In this document: positions 36,311 through 45,056 of the stretch, in pieces
Layout of the letters: each line of letters opens with the position of its first letter
Position numbering within the stretch: the stretch's first letter is position 1
Program-made: the position numbers and the translations under genes
Notes under the pieces: model-generated
Databases searched by the model: none
The model's input: the letters and a program-made list of their open reading frames with translations, nothing else
Told to the model about the DNA's origin: nothing
DNA from: Halomontanus rarus
GTDB taxonomy: Archaea > Halobacteriota > Halobacteria > Halobacteriales > Natrialbaceae
DNA: 64,000 bases
Direction: 5' to 3'
NCBI RefSeq assembly: GCF_017357405.1
Contig: NZ_CP071597.1
Location: forward strand, 1,240,001 to 1,304,000

Positions 36311-36379
36311 GGTCGCTGATGCATTCTGCGTGACGATAAAACCACTTACTCGTTCGGACCGCCTCCGGCGGTCGAATCC

Positions 36380-36416
36380 GCCGACTCGTACTCGTACTCG
36401 TACTCGTTCGAGGAGT
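36380..36416. repeat. intergenic GTACTC hexamer repeat
   Basis: Several copies of an ACTCGT/GTACTC unit occur between the DUF373 start and the SppA stop, outside any gene. It may be the decayed tail of an earlier, longer SppA reading frame. Confidence 0.5.
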
Positions 36417-36439
36417 CCGAGGAGTTCGCCGCGAGCGAC

Positions 36440-37435
36440 TCAGGTTCGGAGCCTGAACCCGCGATCGCTCGCGAGTCCCGCGATCCCGGCTCCGAAGGCG
36501 TAGGCCACGCGTTGGGCGCTCGTTCCCACGCGCTGGACCAGCGACCGGTGGGGCTGGAACTCCTCGACGGTGATCGAGTCGCGGCCGAGGCGGTCGGCGA
36601 CGGCGTCCTCGACGTCCTCGCGAGTGCCGATCGTGTCGACGAGTCCGTTCTCGTGTGCGTGCTCGCCGAGGTAGATCCGGGCTTCGGTCTCGCGAACGAA
36701 CGAGGGCTCGAGGTCTCGGCCCTCGCTGACGCGGTCGACGAAGTGGTCGTAGTAGTCGTCGATCAGTCCCTGCAGGTAGGCGCGTTCGTCGTCGTCCATC
36801 TCCTTGAGTGGCGTGCCGGCGTCCTTGTACTCGCCGGCGGTGAATCCCTCGTAGGAGACGCCCAGTTTGTCCGCGAGGTCCGTCGCGTTCACCCGCGAAC
36901 CGATGACGCCGATCGAACCGACGATGCTCGCGTCCCGCGCCCAGAGTTCGTCGCAGCCGCTGGCGATCCAGTAGCCGCCACTGGCGCACACGTCGGTCGT
37001 GTACGCGACCGTCGGCCCGTCGAACCGTTCGGCGGCGAGCCGAATGTCGTCGCTCGGGACGACTTCGCCGCCGGGCGTGTTCAGTTTCATCAAGAGCGCG
37101 TCGACGTGGTCTTCCTCGTCCGCCCGCTCGATCTGGTCGACGATATCGTCTGCGGGCGTCCCGCGCGGACTCGAGGGCAACGAGCCGCCGCCCCCATCGC
37201 GTGTGATCGGCCCCTCGACGGCGACTTCGGCGACGTCGTAGCCGGGAAACAGCGAGCCGGCGACCGATCCCGCGACTTTCACGCCGACGACGACGAGCGC
37301 GAGCGCGGCGAGAATGCCGAAGAGGTCAGTGAGCGTCTCCGGATAGACGACGAACAGTGCGATACCGACAATGGCGAACAGCCCTGCTCCGAGCAAAACG
37401 ACCGCCAGCCGTCCGAGAGAGCGGGCCCGACTCAT
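36440..37435 (-). CDS. sppA: signal peptide peptidase SppA-type protease (S49)
   Basis: This 331-aa membrane protease has two N-terminal hydrophobic helices (about 8-30 and 38-62). The S49 domain contains catalytic Ser152 in CASGGYWIAS and Lys204 in GEYKDAGTPLK, plus LNTPGGEV (about 118-125). The family degrades residual signal peptides in the membrane. The length fits the short, single-domain archaeal and Gram-positive form. Spacing to neighbours (129-132 bases) suggests its own promoter. Confidence 0.9.
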   Translation of the reverse strand: MSRARSLGRLAVVLLGAGLFAIVGIALFVVYPETLTDLFGILAALALVVVGVKVAGSVAGSLFPGYDVAEVAVEGPITRDGGGGSLPSSPRGTPADDIVDQIERADEEDHVDALLMKLNTPGGEVVPSDDIRLAAERFDGPTVAYTTDVCASGGYWIASGCDELWARDASIVGSIGVIGSRVNATDLADKLGVSYEGFTAGEYKDAGTPLKEMDDDERAYLQGLIDDYYDHFVDRVSEGRDLEPSFVRETEARIYLGEHAHENGLVDTIGTREDVEDAVADRLGRDSITVEEFQPHRSLVQRVGTSAQRVAYAFGAGIAGLASDRGFRLRT

Positions 37436-37567
37436 TTCGGGCGAACACCTCGAGGTCGAACACGGGTCATGCCAGCATCTGAGGGAGCCGATGTGTTAAG
37501 CTTGGTCGTCGCCCGAACTGCGCGCGACACGCCGGACCCGTCCAGCGACTGTCCTGGCGAGAATCGA

Positions 37568-39532
37568 CTACCCCCAGGAGACTTCGGCGAGCGAAACGTC
37601 CTCGAACCGTGCGACTGCGTGCTCGTCGCGGCTGTGATCGACGACGACGAGCCCGTACAGCGCACGCTCCTCGAGCGGGAGTCGCTGTTCCGCGACGGGG
37701 CGCCAATCGTCGCCGTCCTCGGAGGTGAACGTCGTCACGACGTTCCCCTCGCGTTTGAGCCGGTACCAGATCGGCGGCGTGGCGTCGTCCCTGACGAGTT
37801 GGCTCTGCGTGCCGGCGTCGGACTCGAGTTGCCAGAGCGCCTCGGTGCCCATGTTGTGAGTACAGCCGATGAATCCGTGCGGGGAACCGGGCTCGGTACC
37901 GCTTCTGACCATCAATCCCGCCTTTGCCGACTTGTTTCCGGCCGAGAAGTCGGCGATCCGCCCGACGAAGTCGACGTCGCCGTCGGCGACCCCGGAGACG
38001 AAGTAGAACTCGTTGACGTTTCGCCAAAGGTTTCTGCCCGTCCCCGTCACCGACCATCCGTTACTATTGCGGCGATGCTCACCCGGATCGACGTCACCGA
38101 CGGTGTGGGCGTCGGTCAGCGTTCGTGACCGTCGGTCGACGGTTTCGGTTCCCGGGTTCGAGATGAGCAGACACCCCGTGAACGTAAATCTGGCACCGCC
38201 ACCCTCGCTCTCACTCGCCTCGAGGGCCCACTCGTGTCTGTCCGCGATCGTCCGGACGATGTTGACGCCCAGTCCACCTTCGGTGAACTCGCCCGCGTTC
38301 AACCGCTCGCAGACGTCCGTCGGCAATCCGGGACCATCGTCGGCGATGTAGAACCCTCTCAGATCCGGCTCGAGTCCGACGGTGACCGTCACGTCTTCAC
38401 CGCCGTGTTCTACGGCGTTTCGAAACAGGTTCTCGAAGATCTGCTGGAGCAGTCCGTCGTCCGCGACGATCAGCTCCGCCCCCGCGTCGACGTGCAGCGT
38501 CGCCGAGCCGGTGTCGACCGTTCCCCAGGCGTGACGGGCCGCCGCCGCGATCTCGAGCGAGGACTGGGACGATCCGGGGCTACTGTCTCGGGTCAAACGG
38601 ATGAGATCTTCGATGATCTCGTTCATCCGCTGATGGGACTGTTCGATATCGTCGAACGTCTCCTCGTCGCCGGTCTCGCGTGCTATCTCGAGATATCCCT
38701 GCGCGATGTTCAGCGGATTTCGAAGGTCGTGAGAGACGACGCTGGCGAACTGCGAGAGGAGGCGGTTCTTCTGGGTGAGTTCCCGACTCGTCTCTTCGAC
38801 ACCCGTAACGTCCTGGGTGAACCCGATTAGTCCCTGTAACTCGCCGTCCTCGTACCATGGGTACTTCCACGTCCGGAGCCACCCCGAGTCGTGATTGTCG
38901 ATCGCGTGGTTCTGAACCTCGTATCGACTCAGGTCGCCGACGATCGCCTCCCGCTGCTCGAGCGCCTGTCGATCCTTGCGGTATATCTCCTCCGCTCGTC
39001 CTTCGTCCGCAAATTCGGGTTCCGTCTTCCCCGCCGCGTCGTCGTGTCGAACTGTCTTGGTCGACCGGAGGTGACGAGCGTCCACATCTTTGACGTAAAT
39101 CTCGAACGGTGCGCGATTCAAAATTTCCGTCAGCATCGCGCTGTCGCGTGCCTGCCGTCGACGACGCTCGCCCGTCTCGAGGGCGGCCCCGATCGCTTCT
39201 GCGAGCGCTCCGGTCCCACGTCGCCGGGGGACGTACTCGGTTGCGCCAACCGAGACGACGTCAGCAGCGAGTGCGTCGTCGTCGCTCTCTGCGAAGACCA
39301 CGACCGGCAGATCCGGGTCCACGTCGACGACCCGCTCGACGATGTCGACGCCGTCGATGGCCGGCGGGTCGTGGCCAACCACCACACACGGCGGTCGATC
39401 CGCCGTGAGACGATCGTGAAGAGCGTCGGACGTACTGCACGTGACCGACCTCACGCGTTCGATATCGGCGACCGCATCGCGTTCCTCGGGCGTCAATCCG
39501 AGGGAGAGAACGGTCACACGTTCGCTTGCCAT
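37568..39532 (-). CDS. soluble histidine kinase with a C-terminal DUF1349/ConA-like domain
   Basis: This 654-aa protein has an N-terminal receiver-like domain (about 5-120) whose phosphoacceptor region reads GHDPP and looks degenerate. A PAS domain follows (about 133-245), then HisKA with His268 in SHDLRNP and HATPase_c (Asn368/Asn372, DDGPG about 398-402, GGLGVNIV about 419-426). Instead of ending at about 455 it continues without a break into about 175 residues. These carry the pattern VGDVDPG, NGWSVTGTGRNLWRNVNEFYFV, KAGLMVR and PPIWYRLKREGN, typical of DUF1349 beta-sandwich domains of secreted carbohydrate enzymes. No membrane segment is present, so this domain would be cytoplasmic. Confidence 0.85.
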   Translation of the reverse strand: MASERVTVLSLGLTPEERDAVADIERVRSVTCSTSDALHDRLTADRPPCVVVGHDPPAIDGVDIVERVVDVDPDLPVVVFAESDDDALAADVVSVGATEYVPRRRGTGALAEAIGAALETGERRRRQARDSAMLTEILNRAPFEIYVKDVDARHLRSTKTVRHDDAAGKTEPEFADEGRAEEIYRKDRQALEQREAIVGDLSRYEVQNHAIDNHDSGWLRTWKYPWYEDGELQGLIGFTQDVTGVEETSRELTQKNRLLSQFASVVSHDLRNPLNIAQGYLEIARETGDEETFDDIEQSHQRMNEIIEDLIRLTRDSSPGSSQSSLEIAAAARHAWGTVDTGSATLHVDAGAELIVADDGLLQQIFENLFRNAVEHGGEDVTVTVGLEPDLRGFYIADDGPGLPTDVCERLNAGEFTEGGLGVNIVRTIADRHEWALEASESEGGGARFTFTGCLLISNPGTETVDRRSRTLTDAHTVGDVDPGEHRRNSNGWSVTGTGRNLWRNVNEFYFVSGVADGDVDFVGRIADFSAGNKSAKAGLMVRSGTEPGSPHGFIGCTHNMGTEALWQLESDAGTQSQLVRDDATPPIWYRLKREGNVVTTFTSEDGDDWRPVAEQRLPLEERALYGLVVVDHSRDEHAVARFEDVSLAEVSWG

Positions 39533-39711
39533 ACACACACGTTTCGCGCTTCGTGTAAAAAGACTCGTGGCTGTTGATAATGGTCACTCATCAGTGATTT
39601 CTCGCTCGAATCCGACCTCGGATACGGAACCGACTCGAGAATTCCCGACGACAGCCTACGGCTCGAGGTGCGAAAACGGGAGAAAGAAAGACACGAGGTA
39701 AACGAGCGGAG

Positions 39712-40593
39712 TTAGAGCAGGCCGGTCTTCTGGAGTTTCATCAGGTCCTCGGTGTCGAGGGTTTCGCCTTCTTTGAACTTCTGATAGATCTCCTCGGCCT
39801 CCTCTTTGGCCGCTTCCTTCTTCTTGTCGCGCTGGGACTTGCGCTGTTTCTCTTCCTTTTTGTCCATCTCGCGCAGGCGCTTCTGGACGCGGACGAAGTC
39901 CTCGTGGTGCTGGTCGGCGGCCTCCTGGGCCTCGACGAAAGACTCGTGCATCTCGTCAGCCTCGTCACGGATGTCGTCGGCCTCACGATAGGCCTCGATC
40001 ATCTGGTTGTGGTGTTCCTGGGCCTGATCCGCGAGCTCCGTGACCTTCTGGTGGTGCTGGGACGCTTCCGAGCGGACCTCCTCGGCCTCCTCGACGAGTC
40101 CTTCGAGATCGTCGTTCTGGTCGAGTTTCTCCTTGCGGTCGGCGTACTCCTCGCGCTTGCCCTCGATCTTCTCGATGAGTTCGCGCTCTTCTTCACTCGA
40201 GAGGACCTCGGTCTGCTGTTTGAACTCGAGCTGTTCGATCTCCTCCTCGAGCTGTTCGAGGTCCTTTCCCTCGTCGAGTTCCATGTCCGACTTGAGCTTC
40301 TCGACGCGGTCGAACAGCTTGTTGGCCTCCGCGTTGAGCTCGTTGCGGCTCTCTTTGTGTTCTTGAACCTGCTCGTTGAGCTCGTCACGCTTCTCGCGGT
40401 GTTCCTGGGCCTCGTCGACCTTCTCGCGAGTCTTCGCGTTCAGATCGTCGCGCTTGGAAGCGCGCTCGGAAGCCATCTGGTTGAGTTCGTTTCGTCGGTC
40501 TCGGAGCTGCCCGGCCATCTTGATGAGCTGCCCCTTCGATTTGTTCTCGAGATCGTCCTCTGTGAGTTCTACGTTTTTCGATTCGTCTACCAT
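39712..40593 (-). CDS. long coiled-coil protein
   Basis: This 293-aa protein is almost entirely charged heptads (Glu/Lys/Arg/Gln) from about 10 to 270, with no signal peptide or hydrophobic core. It resembles the archaeal coiled-coil family COG1340, which is conserved but functionally undefined. Lys/Arg content is unusually high for a halophilic protein, notably around 235-265. An AT-rich ATTTAAAGG about 150 bases upstream (near 40743) could be its promoter. Confidence 0.75.
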   Translation of the reverse strand: MVDESKNVELTEDDLENKSKGQLIKMAGQLRDRRNELNQMASERASKRDDLNAKTREKVDEAQEHREKRDELNEQVQEHKESRNELNAEANKLFDRVEKLKSDMELDEGKDLEQLEEEIEQLEFKQQTEVLSSEEERELIEKIEGKREEYADRKEKLDQNDDLEGLVEEAEEVRSEASQHHQKVTELADQAQEHHNQMIEAYREADDIRDEADEMHESFVEAQEAADQHHEDFVRVQKRLREMDKKEEKQRKSQRDKKKEAAKEEAEEIYQKFKEGETLDTEDLMKLQKTGLL

Positions 40594-40832
40594 GTGTTAG
40601 TCAAACCTCTGTGCCATACCCGCACCGGACGGCGCGTCGGCTCACGATCTGCGAAACCTCGGTGAGTAAGATTCCTGTCATCGATCATCGAGCGATACGC
40701 GCCCCGGTGGCGTTCTGGTACCCGTAACTATTGCTCCACACCATTTAAAGGTACCGGTGTACGCAACCGTGAAAACCGTTAGCAGGCGCCCCCTCGGACC
40801 GTGTAATCGATTCACATGGGGGTGGGCGGAGG

Positions 40833-42722
40833 TTATAAACGATAGCTGTTCCGAACCGGTCGGCCGTCGATCGCGAACTCGAGGGTGAGTTCGGATGCAG
40901 TCGACGGTATTTCGACTGTCTCGAGGGGGGTCGACACGAAGGCGTCGGCGACCGCACTGATCTCTCCCCCCTCGTCGCCGGCCCGCCAGGCGACGGTGGT
41001 CTCGACGCGTTCGTCGGTGTCGTTGCACAGCGCGAGCCCGACCGAACCGGGCTCGGCCGGACCGTCGAGAACCACCTGTACGGGTTCGTAGGCGTCGGCG
41101 AGGACGTCGAAGGCCGGCTTCGTCGTCCCGTCGGCCGAGAGCACGCCCACTCCGCCGCCGGTCGCCGCGTCCCGGAGCGTTCCGGCGACGAGAATCCCGC
41201 TCCCGTGTCGTCGGAGCGCCTCCACGACCGTCTTCAACGTCGCCGCCTGAACTGTTTGGGAGGCCTCGACACCGTCGGCTCGGCGCTCGAGGATCGACGC
41301 GTCGAGTCCGGGGATCGACGTCGGATCCGAGCTCTCGGCGGTATCCGACAGCGATCCGGCCTCAACGTCGCCGACGACCCGACCGAGGTCGGGATACCGC
41401 TCGAGCAACCAGTCGACATCGTCGGCCTCGAGGTAGCGCCAGCCCGGCGAGAGGTGCGCGGCCGCCGGGTCGAGTCCCGGTTGGCCGGCGACGGATACGA
41501 CGGGTCTGTCGTCGGGGACCGTCGCCGCGACCGCCTCCGCGTCGGCGTCGGCGTGGTCGCCCGAGGCCCGCCACGCCCGCCACCGAAATCGCAGTTTCGC
41601 CAGCGTCCCCGACCCCAGCGGATCGGCGAACGGTTCGTGGGGATCGTCCCGAATCCCGTACATCGCGAGGCTTGGATGCGAGCCGTAGGTCGTCGCGATC
41701 GACTCGAGGAGCGCCGTCGCCCGGTCGACGTCGAACTCGAATTCGTCTCCCGCGAGCGGGATATCCTGCCAGACGAGCAACCCGGCTTCGTCACACGCCG
41801 CGTAGAAGTCGGATGATGGGACGTGTCCGCGGGCACGCACGAGAGTCGCGTTCGCGTCGATCGCTCGCCGGACGTCCTCGGACGCGTCTTCGCCCACACT
41901 CGGCCGACGGTTGATCCCTCGAACCCGAACGCGACGGCTGTTGACGACCAGTCCCTCCTCGTCGCGCTCGATCGTTCTGAGTCCGACCGTTCGCTCGGCG
42001 CTCTCCTCGCCGAGTTTCGCCCGGACGGTGTAGCGGTGCTGCGGGCCGTACCCGCGGGGCCACCACAGGGACGGGTCTCGAACCTCGAGGGACTTCGAGA
42101 CCGTCACCCGCTCGCCGGCGTCGGCCCGGACGGCCACCCGTTCCATCGAACCGCCGCCGCGGAACCCCTCCGGGCGCAACGAGAGCGTCACGGCGTCGTC
42201 GATTGCCTCACCGGCGTCGACCGTCACCTCGGTCTCGATCACCGCTCCGTCGTCGGTCGTCCGGGGCCTGACGTCGAGCGAACTGACGAACGTCGTCGGC
42301 CTGACCTGCACCTCGACGTCCCACCAGATTCCGGGGACCCCCGTTTCGGCCGGTACCGCGTCGGTTTCGTAGATCCCGCCGGCACCGCTTTCGTCCGGCG
42401 GCTCACAGACGACGAGCACCTCGTTGGTCTCCCGTGGATCGAACTCGAACTGGGCCGGGACGAAGTAGGGGCTGTGTTCGCCCAGCAGTGTACCGTTGAG
42501 CCAGACGCGTGTCCGTCCGTACGCGCCGCGCAAGGCGAGACGCGTGCGTTCCGCTGGATGACTGCGTGGATCGGCGAACGTCGTCCGGTACGCGATGGGT
42601 CCGTCGGCCCCGGCGAAAGTCGGCGACCGCCCCGGAACGGTGACCGGAATCCACTCCTCGACGGCCAGCGGCCCTTCGTCTCCCGCCTCGGTCACGATTC
42701 CTCCGGTCCACTTGCCAGCCAT
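40833..42722 (-). CDS. glycoside hydrolase family 2-like protein, probably catalytically degenerate
   Basis: This 629-aa protein has GH2 architecture. A jelly-roll sugar-binding domain (about 1-130; YRTTFADP, VWLNGTLLGEHSPYF) leads into an Ig-like domain (about 140-240) and a TIM barrel (about 245-500; DFYAACDEAGLLVWQDIP). In active GH2 enzymes an Asn-Glu pair follows the HPS segment; here HPSLAMYGIRDDPHE lacks it. No clear nucleophile Glu motif follows. It is therefore likely a non-catalytic or altered-mechanism member. No signal peptide is seen. Confidence 0.75.
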   Translation of the reverse strand: MAGKWTGGIVTEAGDEGPLAVEEWIPVTVPGRSPTFAGADGPIAYRTTFADPRSHPAERTRLALRGAYGRTRVWLNGTLLGEHSPYFVPAQFEFDPRETNEVLVVCEPPDESGAGGIYETDAVPAETGVPGIWWDVEVQVRPTTFVSSLDVRPRTTDDGAVIETEVTVDAGEAIDDAVTLSLRPEGFRGGGSMERVAVRADAGERVTVSKSLEVRDPSLWWPRGYGPQHRYTVRAKLGEESAERTVGLRTIERDEEGLVVNSRRVRVRGINRRPSVGEDASEDVRRAIDANATLVRARGHVPSSDFYAACDEAGLLVWQDIPLAGDEFEFDVDRATALLESIATTYGSHPSLAMYGIRDDPHEPFADPLGSGTLAKLRFRWRAWRASGDHADADAEAVAATVPDDRPVVSVAGQPGLDPAAAHLSPGWRYLEADDVDWLLERYPDLGRVVGDVEAGSLSDTAESSDPTSIPGLDASILERRADGVEASQTVQAATLKTVVEALRRHGSGILVAGTLRDAATGGGVGVLSADGTTKPAFDVLADAYEPVQVVLDGPAEPGSVGLALCNDTDERVETTVAWRAGDEGGEISAVADAFVSTPLETVEIPSTASELTLEFAIDGRPVRNSYRL

Positions 42723-42864
42723 TACCACAGGAACCGAACCCCGACGAAATAGATGTTCCGCCGCACGCGACGTTCAGCAGTGACGGACAGACAGTTCGCG
42801 TTTACTTTCACTTTCACTCTCCTGTTGACGTACCTTGACGTAGCTCGCGGTTCCAGAGAAGAAC

Positions 42865-43023
42865 ATGCTCGAACAACTCTCGTGTACCTGTGACCACTGT
42901 AACATGCCGCTCGGTGACGAGCAGTTGATCCTCTCGATGACGACCGACGCGGGAACGCGGCGCGCCTACGAGTGTTCGTGTCGGGCGGTGACGATTACCG
43001 TCGTCGGAGACGACGTGCGGTGA
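42865..43023 (+). CDS. 52-aa zinc-finger-like protein
   Basis: A 52-codon frame starting at ATG 42865 has Cys7-x-Cys9-x2-Cys12 and a second pair Cys37-x-Cys39, the layout of a small zinc-binding protein. Haloarchaea encode many such proteins of unknown function. It lies upstream of the cetZ-tail duplicate at 43051. Codon choice is GC-rich like the chromosome, unlike the AT-rich islet that follows. Confidence 0.65.
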   Translation: MLEQLSCTCDHCNMPLGDEQLILSMTTDAGTRRAYECSCRAVTITVVGDDVR

Positions 43024-43050
43024 GGCGGAGAGAAGGGGAGAAAAAGAGAA

Positions 43051-43085
43051 CTAAAACAGATTCTCGAGGCGGTCGTCGGCGAACT
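43051..43085 (-). pseudogene. duplicate remnant of a cetZ 3' end
   Basis: This segment equals the 3' end of the cetZ gene at 43810-43844, with one mismatch in the first 34 bases. Read on the minus strand it gives Gln-Phe-Ala-Asp-Asp-Arg-Leu-Glu-Asn-Leu-Phe-stop, the same terminus as intact CetZ. It is detached from any reading frame. It is probably one side of a target-site-like duplication flanking the islet. Confidence 0.75.
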
Positions 43086-43169
43086 GTTCCGGGACTTACA
43101 CTTCTGTGCTCTTGAAGATTTGATCTATCACTTCGAGGGGAGATCGAGATAAGTTACGGACCGTGCTAA

Positions 43170-43556
43170 CTATTCAGCGGTAATATCCTCGATACGGACC
43201 CAAGAATCCGCTGTGTGGAAATAACAGTTATCTATCCATCCGACGCGGATAAACGTATGATCACCTATCTCTGCTTTCCAGCACTCACTTTTGACTTTCC
43301 CATACGCCTTCTCGCAGATCTGCACGCCGCCAGTCTCAGGTTTACATGCGTCACCGGGTCCGAACGCTTCGATTGTCCGAGGATACAGAGTATCATCATC
43401 AATATCGGGAACCACTATCGTTCCTGGAGAGATGTCACTCTCTCCTACGGCGGTGTTTGAAGCGACGCCTACTCCTCCCATCATTGTTGCTGCGATACTT
43501 CCTCGTTTCAATACGTCTCTCCTGGTCGGTTTACCAGTATCGTGGTTGTTCTGCAT
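43170..43556 (-). CDS. small Tat-exported protein with four cysteines
   Basis: This 128-aa protein (ATG at 43556; a GTG at 43568 would add four residues) has a Tat signal: Thr-Arg-Arg-Asp-Val-Leu-Lys at about 11-17, a hydrophobic stretch and a likely cleavage site near Ala-Val-Gly (about 38). The mature part of about 90 residues has four Cys in the contexts ACKP, QICEK, ECWK and NCYF, enough for two disulfides. Lower GC than its surroundings and the flanking cetZ-tail repeats suggest horizontal acquisition. I do not recognise the family. Confidence 0.7.
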   Translation of the reverse strand: MQNNHDTGKPTRRDVLKRGSIAATMMGGVGVASNTAVGESDISPGTIVVPDIDDDTLYPRTIEAFGPGDACKPETGGVQICEKAYGKVKSECWKAEIGDHTFIRVGWIDNCYFHTADSWVRIEDITAE

Positions 43557-43569
43557 CGCAAAACTCACT

Positions 43570-43640
43570 ACCCCCGAATATAAAATATATCTTTATACTA
43601 TTAAATATATCATTTATATATAAAGTTTTAAAGCCATGGG
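43570..43640 (-). promoter_or_regulatory. AT-rich promoter region of the Tat-exported protein gene
   Basis: About 60 bases of nearly pure A/T (ATATAAAATATATC, TTAAATATATC) precede the gene on the minus strand. A TATATTTTATATT box lies about 25-35 bases before the ATG. It stands out sharply from the GC-rich chromosome. Confidence 0.6.
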
Positions 43641-43809
43641 TATTTAATCAGCGCAACCACGACTATACAACCGGCTGGGCTCGCCGCGGGGCAGAAACGT
43701 GCCAACTGTGTGACTTCTTGACAACATCTCAACGGTCACCGCTGAGTCAACGGACGGATCTGTAACTGAAGAAATGTCGTATCATCGGTGAGAGATGATG
43801 ACGAAGACG

Positions 43810-44889
43810 CTAAAACAGATTCTCGAGGCGGTCGTCAGCGAACGCTTCCGCGGGATCTGTCTCCGGTTCGTCCTGCTCCGTCTGGGCCTGCTTGGCCCGT
43901 TCGAGGAAGTCGCCGATCCGATCCGACCGTTCCGCACCGCCTAGCAGGACGAGCGCGGCCAGTCGCTCGCTCCCCAGCGGGAAGTCCCCGCCGCGAACCT
44001 GCATGCTTCCGGTCTCGTCCTCGAGCCACCGCCGGGACTTCTCGACACCCTTCCGCGGAATCCGGTCGGGTTCGCCGGCGACGACCAGCAGCGCGGCCTC
44101 CGCCGTCGTCGCGTCGGGAAGGCTGGTCCCCGTCAGTAACGCCTGTCGGGAGACGCTCATCACCGTGTTGATGTTCTCCGCGCTGTCTTCGGCGGCGACC
44201 GCGCTGGCGTAGCCGAGGACCGAGATACCGCCCTGTCGGAGCGTGTTGATGACCTCGCTCGAGTCGACGACGCTCTCGCCGACGCCCTCGATCGCTTCGC
44301 CGGAGGCGAACAGCAGGCCGACCCGCTGGGCGATCTTGTCGTTGATGGTGTCGAAGGCGCCCTCGACGCTCTCGCCCTGTTCGTGCCAGGCGTCGTTGTC
44401 GATCAGCAGCGTCGAGTCGGCCTCGCGAACGACGGTCTTCAGCGACCGACCGGCGTTGGCCTGATAGAGCGACCCCTCGTTTTGCCCCGGTAGGATGCCG
44501 AGCGCGTAGATCGGGACGTCGTAGACCCGCTGGAGTTCGTGGACGAGCGCGGGCGCACCGCCGCTTCCGGTCCCCCCGCCGAGGCCGGCGACGACCCAGA
44601 TCGCCTCCGCCCGCGAGGTGACGTGGCCGTCGAGGGCGTTGATCACTTCTTGGATGTCCGACTGCATCACTTCGGCGCCGAGTTCGTTGTCACCGCCGAC
44701 GCCGTGGCCGTTGACTCGGTCCTGACCGATGAGCTGCGTCTCGATGGACAGCGACTGGAGGTCCGCCTGTGCGGAGTTGATCGCGAGGGCACCCTGTACC
44801 GCACCGAATCCCATCTCCGCGTCGAAACCAGCCAGCCGTTCGGTCACCTTCCCGCCGGCCTGACCGACGCCGATGAGGGCTACTTTCAT
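43810..44889 (-). CDS. cetZ: CetZ tubulin-like protein
   Basis: This 359-aa archaeal tubulin-superfamily protein has the CetZ-type N-terminus MKVALIGVGQAGGKV (T1), GQDRVNGHGVGGDNELGAE, the GTP signature GGGTGSGG (about 104-111) and IDNDAW in the T5/T6 region. CetZ proteins control cell shape and motility in haloarchaea. The wording of the N-terminus looks closer to the non-CetZ1 paralogs, but I cannot assign the number. Its last 12 codons are duplicated at 43051-43085. Confidence 0.92.
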   Translation of the reverse strand: MKVALIGVGQAGGKVTERLAGFDAEMGFGAVQGALAINSAQADLQSLSIETQLIGQDRVNGHGVGGDNELGAEVMQSDIQEVINALDGHVTSRAEAIWVVAGLGGGTGSGGAPALVHELQRVYDVPIYALGILPGQNEGSLYQANAGRSLKTVVREADSTLLIDNDAWHEQGESVEGAFDTINDKIAQRVGLLFASGEAIEGVGESVVDSSEVINTLRQGGISVLGYASAVAAEDSAENINTVMSVSRQALLTGTSLPDATTAEAALLVVAGEPDRIPRKGVEKSRRWLEDETGSMQVRGGDFPLGSERLAALVLLGGAERSDRIGDFLERAKQAQTEQDEPETDPAEAFADDRLENLF

Positions 44890-45056
44890 GACGATGACAT
44901 TCTACGACGGGAAGTTGAACGTTTCGGATATCAGATTTCGATACTATGAGGGTGACCCGCTCACGGCTCCGAGCGACTCGAGGCCGGACACGAACCACTA
45001 CGGTTCGAGACCGCTGGATGGCAATCCCTTTCCCGACACCGTTCGTTCGGGAGCGT

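Noticed and set aside
40833-42722. Active beta-galactosidase or beta-mannosidase
   Set aside because: The overall GH2 domains fit, but the catalytic Asn-Glu motif is absent, so I did not give an enzyme name.
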